From positions 20,252,022 through 20,316,021 of the forward strand of contig OX578150.1 of assembly GCA_951213105.1 (NCBI GenBank): DNA of 64,000 nt, written 5' to 3'. This document shows, one piece after another, positions 10,178-20,681 of this stretch; within the stretch, counting starts at the first letter, position 1, and every line of letters begins with the position of its first letter. Under the pieces are notes generated by a model, which was not told the DNA's origin, did no database searches, and saw nothing but the letters and a program-made list of their open reading frames with translations. The position numbers were made by a program, and so were the translations under genes. Source of the stretch: Amaurobius ferox (taxonomy: Eukaryota > Arthropoda > Arachnida > Araneae > Amaurobiidae).

Positions 10178-11635
10178 TCAGCATGGGACGTCTAAATCGG
10201 GATTTAGGATAGCTCTGGGTCTTTTTGGAAATTCACGGAAGTCGTAGTCGGTCATATTATAGATCAGTTCGTTGGGGATCCTAGCGAAGTTATCAAAGAA
10301 ATTGTTAGAGAGTTTTCGCATCTCTTGCTTAATAGTTTTAATTTTAAAATCGCGATGTATTACAAAGTTTTCCAAGTATCTTGGGGCTTTTCTGATAGAA
10401 CGTAGGATTTTGTTCTGCATGATTTGGACTTTTTTTATATTAGATTTCGCAGCGTAGCCACAAATTGGGGAGGCATAGAGAATGATGGGGCGGATAACTG
10501 ATTTGTAAAGTAGGATTTTGTTTTCAATGCTGACTTCATTCGAGTACAGGAGGGAGCTCAGTTCTGCTTTTACAAAGTTTATTTTATCTTTGAGTTTTGC
10601 AATGTGGGGTTTCCATGTTAGTCTGCTGTCAAGAGTGACACCGAGATATTTACATGTCCTCTCAAAGCAAACTGGCTGATGGTTAATTATGATTGGTTGG
10701 GGCGGAAAACGTTGATGTGAGAAAAAAACAGTTAGACATTTATTAGGGTTTATTTTGATGCGGTATTTCTCTAACCAGGGTTCGAGAGTGTCCATGTGAT
10801 GTTGTAAGTATCGGTGTAAGTAGTTGGTGTTGTGGTGTGTGGCAAGAATGGCAGTGTCGTCCGCATACAAACAAAGTATAGTGTTGTTGGTTCTAGGAAT
10901 GTCGTTTATGTAAATGTTAAAAAGAATGGGACCAAGTTTACTGCCCTGAGGTACTCCAGACAAGATATGTTTGGTTTGTGAGTGTGTCTGGTTCAGACGG
11001 ACATGAAACGTTCTATCGCTGAGGTAGAAGTATAAAATATGGGTAAGAGAGTGTGGCATACGAAGCTGAATGAGTTTGTATATGAGTCCGATGAACCACA
11101 CCCTATCGAAGGCCTTAGCGACGTCAATAAGTATACCTCCAACTGCTGATCGGTTTTGGAGTTCATCAGAGATGTACTCCACCACGCGGAGCAGTTGGTG
11201 TGTTGTAGAGTGAAGCTGTCTAAAACCAAATTGCTTAGGGATGAGAATTTTGTTATTAGCAAGGAAAGTGTTGATTTGGATGGCGATGAAATGTTCAACC
11301 AGTTTGCCAAGAGAGGACAGCAGACTAATATGGCGATAACTTTTTGGGGAGTTTAAATTTTCATTTGGTTTAAGGATTGGAACAATGGCGGCGTGCTTCC
11401 AGTCGCGGGGGATGTAATTGAGATCGAAAATGGAATTGATTAAAACAGTGATGTAAAAGATTAAATTAATAGTGCAAGATTTAAGAGCTTTGTTTAAAAT
11501 ATTGTCAGGGCCGGGACTTTTCTTGTTTTTGAGAGTGTTGATGCAGTTAACTATGTCAGTGGGGAAAACGTGGGGAAGGGGGGAAGTATTTGGAACACTA
11601 AGGAACTGCTTCACGGTATCCTCAGCTTCCTCCAT
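10178..11635 (-). pseudogene. LINE ORF2, reverse transcriptase part, intact frame
   Basis: A continuous 485-residue frame covering the whole reverse-transcriptase domain. It has SPGPDNILNKALK, PILKPNENLNSPKSYRHISL, the GGILIDVAKAFDRVW segment with the first Asp, [20 protein letters not shown], and LYADDTAIL with the two catalytic Asp residues, then the thumb (KYLGVTLD) and the C-terminal ILNPDLDVPC. The frame is open upstream through DVYEKQF to about 11760, so the methionine is not the real start. The catalytic domain looks undamaged, but it is cut off from the endonuclease by a frameshift and the host element has no intact ORF1. Confidence 0.9.
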
Positions 11636-11790
11636 GAAATTTGGGCAGAAAATATCTTCGTGTGGTGTGAATTGTTTTTCATATACATCAGCGAGTAGAT
11701 TAGCTTTGTCTTGTTCTGTGTAAGCAGTGGTATTATTGTGAGTGAGTAAGGGAATATTTTTGTGCTTTTACGAATACGTTTTAAGAAGTT

Positions 11791-12795
11791 TTAAGACCAA
11801 AGTGAATGATCAGTAGGGGAGAGAGATTCAACATATTGCTTCCATTTGGCTTGTTTATAGTTAGAAATTAAAAGTTTTATTTGTGCCGGCAGGCTATTGT
11901 ATCTAGTTCTGTGGGCAGGATTTCTTGTGTGTTGCCAGTGTTGGCGAGCGCGGTTTCTGAGTTTAATTTGGCTAGTGATAGAATATGGGAGTTTTTGGTA
12001 GAGTTGTGGAATGTAGGTGGAGGTGCTATCGGAGAGTGCTGAGCTAAATGTTTGGGTTAGTGTTTTGATCGCCCTGTCAACATCTTCGGTGGAAGTGATG
12101 GTTGGGAAGAGGATGGGGGACTCGTTTAGAAGTTTAACAAAATTTTTCCAGTTAACTTTAGTAGGGAGAGAGGGGGCGGGAAGAGGGGTATTTAGTTGCA
12201 GCGTTAATAAGATAGGTAGATGGTCCGAGGTAAAAAGATTAAGTACATTTACAGAGGCTGGGAAGGGACAATTTTTTAATAATGTAAAATCAATGGTGGT
12301 AGGGTTGGTGAGATTACTATGTCTGGTGGGGAGGGGAGGAAATTTAATGTCTAAATTATTATCAATACAAAAGTTATTAAGTTCTCTTCCTACCCGGCTA
12401 GTCCTTCGTGCATTCCATCTAGGATGGTGTGCATTGAAGTCGCCTGCTAAGATAGTAGGGGATGGGGGTTTAAGTATGAGGTCAAGATCGTTATAAAGGG
12501 GATCGGGAGAGTTAATTCTGTTGTAAATGGAACCAATTATGAGTTTTTGCTGTCTAGGAAGTAGGATTTCCACCAATGTGTTTTCAAGACGATGTGTGTT
12601 TGAACTTGGGAGATGTGTGTGTGGGATGTGATTTTTGATGTAAACGGCTGTTCCGCCATAGCTTAGTGGTTGACCTGCGGCGCTGTGTCTTAGTGTGTAG
12701 TAGAGAGTAAAGTTTTGAATTTTTAAACGGTCTGGGCGATTTGTTTTAAGTTCCTGTATTAGAATGATGTCAGCGGGGTTGTCAATTAAGTGGTT
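11791..12795 (-). pseudogene. LINE ORF2, endonuclease part, N-terminus missing
   Basis: Open from NHLIDNPADIILIQEL to SPTDHSLWS with the AP-type endonuclease signatures LIQEL, YGGTAVYIKN, GDFNAHHPRWN and TSDHLPILL. The first ~27 residues (the WNANGL strand, seen intact at 9366 onward) are replaced by a fusion to the 5' untranslated region, so there is no proper start codon and the nuclease fold is incomplete. A stop and frameshift near 11790-11760 separate it from the reverse transcriptase. Confidence 0.85.
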
Positions 12796-12997
12796 TCGTT
12801 AAGTGGTTAAGTTTGGGTAAATGCCGCAAAGAGCAGAAGAAGCGCATATACTATCCAACAAACACAAGTCTCAAATCAAAACACGTGGGAAAAGTAAAGC
12901 ACTGGGTCGCTGACCGGAGCTCGTCGCAAAAACGACCTACTCCCACGGTGTCCAGAAAGAACTGACCCTAGTATGGGTGGGACAGAGCAAGGCCACT

Positions 12998-14668
12998 TTA
13001 TATACTAGAGTTAGAGTTTTGATGGGAAGAGGGTCCAGGTTGATTGTTTTGACTTTTATTGCTGAGAGTACTTGCAGTTTGGATTTTGAGGGAGGGTCCC
13101 TTGTTGGTTGGGGCTTTTGGGCATCCTAAATAGTTGGCCGGGTGGGGTCCTCTACAGTTTATACATTTTGCTGGGAGGTCTTTTGATTTGGTACTTTGTT
13201 TGGTTTGGTGGGGCTCTGCACATTTTAGACAGGCGGGGGGGGGGGGGAGGTTACAATTGTCAGAACTATGTCCCCATGATTGACAGTTATAACACTGAAA
13301 CCAGGGAAAGGGATCGTAATCTGTTATTTTGACAATGAAGCCAACCACTTCCTCTAGTTCATAAATTTCATCAAAGTCATCGGAGTTGTAGACATTCACA
13401 AGGAAGATTGGAAGTCGCTCTTTCGTTTTGAATTTTCTTAGTTGGGACACACGTTGGATGTCAAATCCCTTAGATACTAGATCCTCTTTAATTTCATGGC
13501 CATTAGTATCAATGGGAATTCCTTTTAAGAGGATCTTCTTGGGCCTTTCTGATTTTATGCTCATACTATGGAATTGGATTTTATTTGCTAGCAAGCATTT
13601 TTGTAGTGCTCTATACTGTTCGACATTTTTTGGTTTTAGTCTGACGTACTCGCCTGCCATCTGGAGGGGGGTTTTGAAAACTAAGTCTTTGGTGGCATTA
13701 TTTAAGAGTGCCTTCCAGTTTTCTACCATCTTTATGTAGAAAGGTTCAGGTTTAGAGGGCTGGGAGGGGGATTGGTCATTACTAGTGTCATAGTCAACAA
13801 GACGGTTAGTATATTTGGTATTGTTTACATTAGACTTTTCAGCATCAATTGACTTGGCTGTATCATTGATTGCATTAAAATTGTCAACATTCTTTACACT
13901 AGAGTTATCAGTTGTAATCAAATTGGAATTCTCAACATCATTTGAATTTTCATTTGTAAGTAAGTTAAATCTGTTACTGGTTTCAATAGTAATATTTTCA
14001 ACTTTTTGAGTATCTTCAGTATTTGAATGTTTAACATATTTACGTTTGTTACTTTGGGTGGGGATGTCACTATCACCGTGTTCACGTTTATCAGCATCTT
14101 TGAATTTTAAAAGATCACCAGTTAAGTATTTAAAATTGGGTCAAATATTAGATATATTGTCAATACAATGAGTCAAGTTAGCAGGGGAAGGACTAGAAAT
14201 CAGTAAGAGAATATGATCGCACATACTTTTGAATCCAGCTTTCAGCTCGTGGAGCTCACCAGGTTGTTGATCGTTGTTTTGAGCTAGGAAGATCATTAGA
14301 GAAAGCTTGACGAGGTTCTCAATTATTGTCTTCTTTTCAATCAGTAATCCATTGCGTCATAAATCTCTTAGTTCATTCAGTAAGTCTATAAAATTAGGAT
14401 CCGGAAGTTCCTTTGGCGAATTTACTAAATGGTCGTGGTAATCCAGGAGATTTTCATTGTTAGCACAGACACTGGATACCAGTTTCTGGATATAATCATC
14501 CACGATAGAATTTGAGCTAGCAATAATACTATTCATAAGATCAGTAGAGTCCATGTTTACCGTCTCTGAGCACGTGGAAGAGTCATCTACAGGCGAAATG
14601 GCGCTGGACATATCTGTCTTTGGTAGATCCTTGAAAGCAAACTCCAATTCAAAAGAAATCCCCTCCAT
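12998..14668 (-). pseudogene. LINE ORF1 (gag-like, zinc knuckles), two premature stops
   Basis: A 557-codon reading frame interrupted only by two TGA codons (14355-14357 and about 14133-14135). It starts MEGISFELEFAFKDL. The N-terminal third is low-complexity and rich in Asn and Ser. The C-terminal part has the usual Jockey-group array: CYNCQSWGHSSDNC (CX2CX4HX4C), then CLKCAEPHQTKQS where the last cysteine is serine, then CINCRGPHPANYLGC (CX2CX3HX6C). Such proteins coat the element RNA and accompany it into the nucleus. The stops could be old CGA codons mutated by C-to-T change. The frame ends two bases inside the foreign segment at the chimera junction, so its natural C-terminus may be longer. 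Confidence 0.85.
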
Positions 14669-15080
14669 AGCATAGAAAAGGAAGCATACTTTTCAAAAGG
14701 TAATAACAATAATAGTAGAGGCCGCAAAGAGCAGAAGAAGCGAAAATACAAACGAAAAACACAAATCAAAACACGTGGGAAAAGCAAAGCACAGGGTCGC
14801 TGACCGGAGCTCGTCGCAAAAACGACCTACTCCCACGGTGTCCAGAAAGGAACTCTCATTTGAATCGCCATTGGAAGTAGTATAGGGAGGTTTCAACTAC
14901 GTCACGTTATCGTAGCAACCATTTGAGCAGACGACTGTTTTGTACAAGCAACAGCTAGAACGCCGACGTAGACCCGATGCAAAAGACCTTTGATATAATC
15001 ACACTAATTGCAGATCAAAAAACCTCAAACTTTCCCCATAACAAACTAACTCTGCCTTGCAAGATAGTTTTTCGGAATAG

Positions 15081-15136
15081 AGCTTTTTCACCTGACGTCA
15101 CATCGCCAAGCTTTTTCACCTGACGTCACATCGCCA
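15081..15136 (+). promoter_or_regulatory. Tandem 28-bp repeat with two CRE palindromes
   Basis: Two exact copies of a 28-bp unit (15081-15108, 15109-15136), each with TGACGTCA (15093-15100, 15121-15128), the full CREB/ATF palindrome. A palindrome AGCAACCGTTGCT (15148-15160), resembling an RFX X-box, follows. The THAP start codon at 15246 lies about 120 bases downstream, so this is a plausible promoter for it. Confidence 0.45.
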
Positions 15137-15245
15137 AGCTTCCACCTAGCAACCGTTGCTGGTAGTCATATATTGCATGCTTTGCGTTTGAGTCAATTGT
15201 AGATATACTGGCGTGTATAGTGTTACAAAATTTTATATTTGTCAT

Positions 15246-15386
15246 ATGCCTACCGCTTGTGGTGTTTTCAAATGCGGAAATCGTTCTGATCGAGACAGCA
15301 AATCGTTTTTTAGACTCCCTGCTGTATTAATTAGAGGAAATGAGTCAAAAAGACGTCTTAGTGAAGAGTGCCGGGATACGTTTTGG
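15246..15386 (+). CDS. THAP zinc-finger N-terminal exon
   Basis: The ATG at 15246 opens MPTACGVFKCGNRSDRDSKS, followed by FFRLPAVLIRGNESKRRLSE and a tryptophan at residue 47. This is the first half of a THAP domain, a DNA-binding C2CH zinc finger: first zinc cysteines at residues 5 and 10, then the phenylalanine/arginine/proline strand, then the LSEE...W helix. The second zinc pair (C, H) would follow in a later exon or has been lost; homology fades after 15386 and the frame ends at 15417 with no clear donor site. It could be a live first exon, or a remnant of a duplicated THAP gene, since broken copies lie nearby. Confidence 0.6.
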
Positions 15387-15572
15387 TGTGAATTTTTTTT
15401 TAAAAAGTCGTTTTATTAAAACTATATCCAGCCGATATCATATATAATCATAATTTCTTTAAGATAAAGTAATTGAATTTGATAATGGCGATTTATGCGG
15501 TAATTAATTGCATCATTTTTTTCATTACCTCGAATAATTGAAAATAAAGGGAATAAAGTCAAGGACTTGTCT
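15378..15572 (+). repeat. Left arm of inverted THAP duplication
   Basis: Its reverse complement lies at 17066-17287 with high similarity over the whole length (ACGTTTTGGTGTG to AAGTCAAGGAC). The right arm holds about 25 more bases inside the THAP start, so the left arm has a deletion there. Confidence 0.8.
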
Positions 15573-15659
15573 GTTAAAAGAAGCAAAGAATGGCCTTTAA
15601 GAATCAACAGAGAAGATTGGAATACTGAAATTTTGAAGCACAGGAAAGTTTGCAGTGAC
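15485..15659 (+). pseudogene. Second THAP domain copy, frameshifted
   Basis: A start at 15485 (MAIYAVINC) is a decayed THAP beginning. A T-run changes frame, after which 15534-15659 reads IIENKGNKVKDLSVKRSKEW and LRINREDWNTEILKHRKVCS, the second half of a THAP domain (Trp helix and the third zinc cysteine). A poly-C/CA run at 15660-15680 stands where the zinc histidine should be. This copy supplies the half missing from the exon at 15246, so the pair looks like a tandem duplication. Confidence 0.65.
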
Positions 15660-16024
15660 CCCCCCCCCCCCACACACACACTTTTCAAGACTTTTTAATG
15701 TGTTATGCGTATTTTTCATTTAAAATAACCCTGGCATAAGCAAATGTTAAACAGTCCCCCCCCCCCACACACTTTTTGGAGTCAGGATAAGCCACTGGTG
15801 AGCATTTTATTCATGGTGAGTACATTATATGGCACAGTATGCTTTTCAATTTAAGTTTAATAAATCTTTAAAAAAGCTTAAACTTTTCTAGTTTTATAAT
15901 TTGATTATACAATGATTGACTTATTATAAATGTTATATTTTTAAAATAAATGTATAAAATATGAAAAAATACAATATCAATCTAAAAATCATCAAAATAA
16001 ATAAAAACTAGCATGTACTCTTAC

Positions 16025-16285
16025 CTTTCCAATTACGAGACATAATCCTGAGATCTTGACTGTGTATACATCTTTCACCCAGCCACAAGCAAACTGATTA
16101 AAAGCTTCCAGACATTTAAATGCACTTTTCCCGAAAACTAAGTAGTTCACCATATCGAAATAACTAAGTTTTAGAAAATCTGATGCACATGCTGTAAATT
16201 CATTTTTACACATTGAATAAGGATCTTTGTTTCCTATTGATGCAATTTTTAGTAAATATCGAGCTTTAGCTCGATCATCCATATC
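16025..16285 (-). CDS. Exon of a THAP/SWIM-like uncharacterised protein
   Basis: Minus-strand exon of exactly 87 codons between a strong acceptor (TATTTTCAG, ending at 16286) and a donor (AAG|GTAAGAG). It reads DMDDRAKARYLLKIASIGNK and later MVNYLVFGKSAFKCLEAFNQ, FACGWVKDV. From memory this matches the N-terminal region of large uncharacterised invertebrate proteins in which such an exon sits between a THAP domain and SWIM zinc-finger and YqaJ-type nuclease domains. The THAP start at 17104-17181 lies upstream on the same strand, as expected. I see no downstream SWIM or YqaJ exon before 15.9 kb, so the gene is probably truncated. Confidence 0.6.
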
Positions 16286-17065
16286 CTGAAAATATTTAGA
16301 TGACATAATTATTACTTAAAGTTTAAATTAATATTTTTGAAGCAACGTACAACGTGTATAGCAATGGCCTATCTATGAGTTGTTTGACTTCCAGCAAGCG
16401 TTGCTAAGGCTCGTTACTAAGAGAGTGGTTGAAACAGCTCTATTGTGCTCCAGTTCTCTTGACCAACAGGAAAAACAGATCCCGTTGCTCCGCCCACTTT
16501 GGGTGGTCCTTATGGACTCTCTCTGCACCTTATGGACTCTCCAGCCAACTGATGTCAAAGCTTCAATATACTCAACGCACACATCGAAGATACGGCACAA
16601 CCTGCCAGGCGCTTCATAAATGACGAAACAACGATGAGCTAGAACGCCATGAAACCACATTACAGATCTTATTTTTCGCAGCTAGATCCTGGATATAAAA
16701 GCTTATATTAAGCTAAAATCAACGAAATTGGAGGTGAAGATTCTTATGATTGATGAAGATTACTTACAGAAAAGTTATATTTTAATGCTTTTGAAAATCA
16801 GCATGGTAATACTTGGAAACTTTATTATAACGAAAAAAATGTTTTCACAAATCAATCTCTTGCCAATTCAAAGAGTTTTGATATAACTTCATGGTCACTG
16901 AAATCTCATGTCGGTTTTATGTCATGTCTATCACGATGAGTTTTAAACTTCCCTAGGAAATAGCTGTGATATAGATATACATATGTGAATAAAATTTCTG
17001 TTCCCAGAAATATTATCTTCCATGTCAAATATTCTATATTACACATCTACTGTCATATATGTCAC

Positions 17066-17287
17066 AAACGAGTCCTTGATTTTATTCCTTTTATTTTCGA
17101 TTATTCGAGGGAATGAAAAAATGATACATTACAATCACGTGCGGATCGTTTGCTGCAGTTAATTGTGGCACAAATCTCCATTATGAAATTCAATTACTTT
17201 ATCTTAAAGAAATTATCATTATGTATGATATCGACTGGATATAGTTTTAATGAAACGACTTTTGAAAACAATTACACACCAAAACGT
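17066..17287 (-). repeat. Right arm of inverted THAP duplication
   Basis: Reverse complement of 15378-15572. The two arms are about 1.5 kb apart, giving convergent THAP copies. Confidence 0.8.
17104..17181 (-). pseudogene. Third THAP domain start, frameshifted
   Basis: Reads MEICATINCSKRSARDCNVS then FFHSLE and stops. The first zinc cysteines (residues 4 and 9) and the aromatic strand match the THAP consensus. One base short in a T-run explains the early stop; the next frame continues with IIENKRNKIKD like the copy at 15534. It is a likely 5' exon of the gene whose next exon is 16025-16285, but it is broken as it stands. Confidence 0.6.
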
Positions 17288-17359
17288 AACTTTTACATAT
17301 AAACCTAATTCAAGTTGAACGTTTGTTTGTACAAAGATTTTCGCCGGTAGAAGGACGTG

Positions 17360-17445
17360 GCGTCACGTGAGATATCCATATCAAAAGAGGTGAGAACCAC
17401 GGTAGTTTCTCGTGACGTTTGGATCACGTGTTATAAAGGCGGGGT
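17360..17445 (+). promoter_or_regulatory. E-box and TATA cluster, candidate SNX25 promoter
   Basis: TCACGTGA at 17363-17370, a second CACGTG at 17425-17430, TATAAA at 17432-17437 and GGCGGGG just after, in a GC-rich pocket within AT-rich DNA. The candidate first SNX25 exon is about 440 bases downstream. TCACGTGA is the core bound by MiT/TFE and USF-type bHLH factors. A third CACGTG at 17136-17141 lies inside the THAP remnant. Confidence 0.35.
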
Positions 17446-17878
17446 CTATCTTGAATTTCCCGGGATTTATTAAAAAAAAAACAATTTTTTTTTTCTAAAC
17501 AAACTAAAATATTAATTTAAGATTTAAAATGTGAACGTGATAATAATCAATTGCATATACAATAAAAATATACCAATGATAAATATTTTTTATCAGTTTT
17601 GCAAATAACATATATCTTGTCTTAAATTTTGTAAACAATAAATAGCTTGCCTCAAGTTTGGAAATTATATTGCAACTTTATTTGATTTATTTAATATATT
17701 TTTTACATAAATCATGCCATATTTCTATAATTGTGCAGTATATTAAATTTTCCAAAAGCTTTCATTGAAGTTTCACTTAGTTTCGAATTCGTTTTTTCAG
17801 ATAATTTGTTCTGTATATTTGTTTAGATAAAACATTAGTCGTTATCAAGGAACTTATTTTATATTTTTCTGCGTTACA

Positions 17879-17896
17879 ATGGAAAATATTGCTCTA
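17879..17896 (+). CDS. SNX25: Candidate SNX25 exon 1 (6 codons)
   Basis: ATG followed by five codons (MENIAL) and a consensus donor, CTA|GTAAGT. It ends in phase 0, and the acceptor of the first certain coding exon (29057) is also phase 0, giving MENIALVCLLVGFFCLFAHL at the join, a natural start for a membrane hairpin. Only the ATG, the donor, the phase and the nearby promoter-like segment support it, and such a short exon could be chance. The intron would be 11 kb. Confidence 0.3.
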
Positions 17897-18707
17897 GTAA
17901 GTTGTTTACAGACATTTTACGATTAAATGAATTTTATTGTATTTCTCAAAGCTTGAATTTTGTTGCCCATATTATGCTGAATATAGCAGAGCTGGTAAAC
18001 TAGTTTTATTCTTGTTGCACACTCTTCAGTACCAAATAATTGATAACTGCATAGGCAGCAGCAGAACTTACTCTAAAACAACAATGCAGACTTCTATGAT
18101 GACTAAAGATGTCTGTCATACTATGCATCCATCTTATTTATAGAATATATATTATAATATAATGTGAGGAATATGTGAATTTTCTATATTTTGTGTTAAA
18201 TGGGCCAATTTGTTCTTTAAGACCTATTATATGTAGGACTTTCATTTCGACAGATGGCTTCTGCTGTATCAAATGTTAGATTTCCATTGCTTTCTCGATA
18301 AAGGAATGTTAAACATTTAATAATAGACAGCACAAAATTTGTTCGATTTTAACATAGTTTCTTCTTGAACTTTACAAGAGGTATAATTTTATGAATTTGA
18401 AGCCAGTTGCGTGGCATGATTGACTAATCAGTTACCACAGAGGTTTGCCACAAAATTAGAATACATAGCAAGTTTTCTTGTTACCAGTGCAGTATTTGTT
18501 ATTTTGCACTGAGTAAGCAACAAATGCAAGACTGGTCCACTTATGCTAATTACACTGGTAGTATTATTCTAAACAGAGTTTAATTTTCCAGTGATAAATT
18601 CTTTCTTTTCCCATGATAAGTTCTAAGTATTTTCAAATAACAAACATTTTCTATTAAGAATAGATCATTTATGAAGAATATAACTTTTTTAAATTCGGTA
18701 CAGATGT

Positions 18708-19341
18708 AGTATAATCCCTTTTTCATTCTTGACGATTTTACGTGAGATTCTGATAGTCCCTGCTATGATTTGGAGAACATTCCACTCTGGCAACCCTTTC
18801 TACATCTTTTTTTGCTCGTTTGTCATCTTTTCTTGCCAAGGCAAAAATTGTAACATTCCATTCTGGCAACATTTCCTCATTTTTTGTTGCCAATGTAAAA
18901 ATTTCCCTTTTGTTGCCAATGTAAAAATTGCCACTTTATTACCAAGGTAAAAATCAGAAAATTTTATGATTTTCATATTATTCTCTGTAAACCGCAGAAC
19001 ACCTGTAGCAAAAACAGCTATTGCTATGTGCGACCTCCGACAGAAAGTGGGACCAGATTCTGTGATGTTTTTTTAGGGGCTGTAGGCCATGTTTGAACAA
19101 CAGATTGCAACAGATCAACTGTTGCACAAACGGTGACAAAAAAGCTATTTTTACCTTGGCGACAAAAATGCAGAAAACATTGCAAGGATAAAATGTTGCA
19201 ATTTTTACCTTGGTGACAAAAGACGATAAAAGGGCGACAAAAGATGCGGAAGAAATTGACAGAATGGAATGTTCTCCAAATTATTGCAGGGATTGCCAAA
19301 ATCTCACCTAAAATCGCCAAGAATGAAAAAGGAATTGTACT
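18708..19341. mobile_element. Palindromic MITE, about 250-bp arms
   Basis: The left arm (about 18708-18960) is the reverse complement of the right arm (about 19090-19341). Both ends read AGTA[C/T]AAT followed by CCCTTTTTCATTCTTG. The arms contain diverged short repeats of the type TTGCCAAGGTAAAAATTGC. No coding capacity. Confidence 0.75.
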
Positions 19342-20681
19342 ACATATGTTCCTTAAATTCATTTATAAATTTAAACTAAAAAAATATATATATAAATTTA
19401 TTTATTTTATATATTTATTTAATTTTATAAATTTATTTTGCTTTTCCTGTATAAGTCAGATAGCTTATAATAAAAGTGTTGATAAGCATGTTTCACTATA
19501 AATCTTATGGTAGTCGCTTGTACTCTGTAGCTACTCATGTCTATATAAGTATTGCCAGAATGCAAGTTCTTTCTTTAAAACATTAGTGGTTGCCATATTT
19601 TCAGACTTCACTGTAATTAAATTTGATGAGCATGTGCTTCACTATAAGTTTTTGTTCTATGGCAGTCGCATGTATTCTGTTACTATACGTATGTCAATAT
19701 TATACAGGTATTCACAGAATGCAAAACTCATTTTCCAAAGCACATTGCAGGTTTGGTCATTCCATGACACTTAGTCCAATGCATGTCACCTACCCCTTCG
19801 GATTTTTTTGAAATTTTATACATAGTTACATACAATTCTATGCATTATATTTTTAGCAACAAATTTTCAAAGAAATGGAGAATTCACTTTGTGCTGCATT
19901 GCGGATGCTCGTGAAAAACTTGTGCATGGTCAAATCCTTTCTTGTTCACTTGTCAAAAATAATTTTTTTTTTCTGTGGATATTCTAGAATATATGCATTT
20001 TGATAACATACCGTTTGACAATAAACATATATTCTGGAATATCCACTGATATTTTAGAATATTTAAGGTAAAAATTAACATCTAGTTATATTTTGCCATA
20101 AATGTGAAATCCTTTTATTTAAATTAAATTTTTTTTTTAAATTTGGCAAATATAATTTTTTTTTAAGATGAGTTCTATATTTAAATTTCCTGTTATTTTT
20201 TCTACATGTTCTTTATACAGTAACCTGCTTACCATAAAAAAAATAAATAAATAAAGAGATATTATTTGGAAAATGTGAGAAAAAAAAAATTTTTTTTTGT
20301 GTAAAATATAAAATTTTTACATGACTGCATTTTCAATAGTCAATAGTAAAAATAATTTGCTATATAATAAATTTATGTGCAATTCACTGAATTTAGTTAT
20401 TAAAAATTAACGATTTTCATTTATTATTGATTGTTATCAGCTTTATAGAAAGAATTAAAATACAAAAAAATATTTTAAATATTTCTCTTGTTACCTGTTG
20501 ATAACTAAATTGCATAATTTTAAACCATATAAAAACTTTATAATTAGATATGTTTTAGTTACCATCATCCCATGTAAAGAAACAAATTTTTTTCCCCTTT
20601 CTTCAAAAATGGGAGAGTATTCCTTCTAAACTATAAGAAAAGTCTAGGACAAAGAAAAAAATCTGATGTGGGCAGCACATG

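Larger units (their letters stand above)
9917..14855 (-). mobile_element. Chimeric Jockey-like LINE with 10-bp target duplication
   Basis: One insertion of 4.9 kb on the minus strand, flanked by ATTCAAATGA (plus-strand TCATTTGAAT at 9907-9916 and 14856-14865). From its 5' end it carries a 5' untranslated region (about 14669-14855), ORF1, then a second copy of the 5' region (about 12796-12965) preceded by 35 bp of foreign flank (12966-13000), then an ORF2 lacking its first ~27 codons, and a 3' untranslated region ending GGCTGGCTG. The 35 bp equal the genomic flank of the LINE at 662-3927 (627-661, including its target duplication). This fits template switching between two RNAs during one integration. 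Confidence 0.85.

Noticed and set aside
13108..13739. Plus-strand frames of 74-103 codons
   Set aside because: Antisense shadows of LINE ORF1.
15422..15688. Minus-strand frame MKSVCVGGGG...
   Set aside because: It is the antisense of the THAP copy and the poly-C run.
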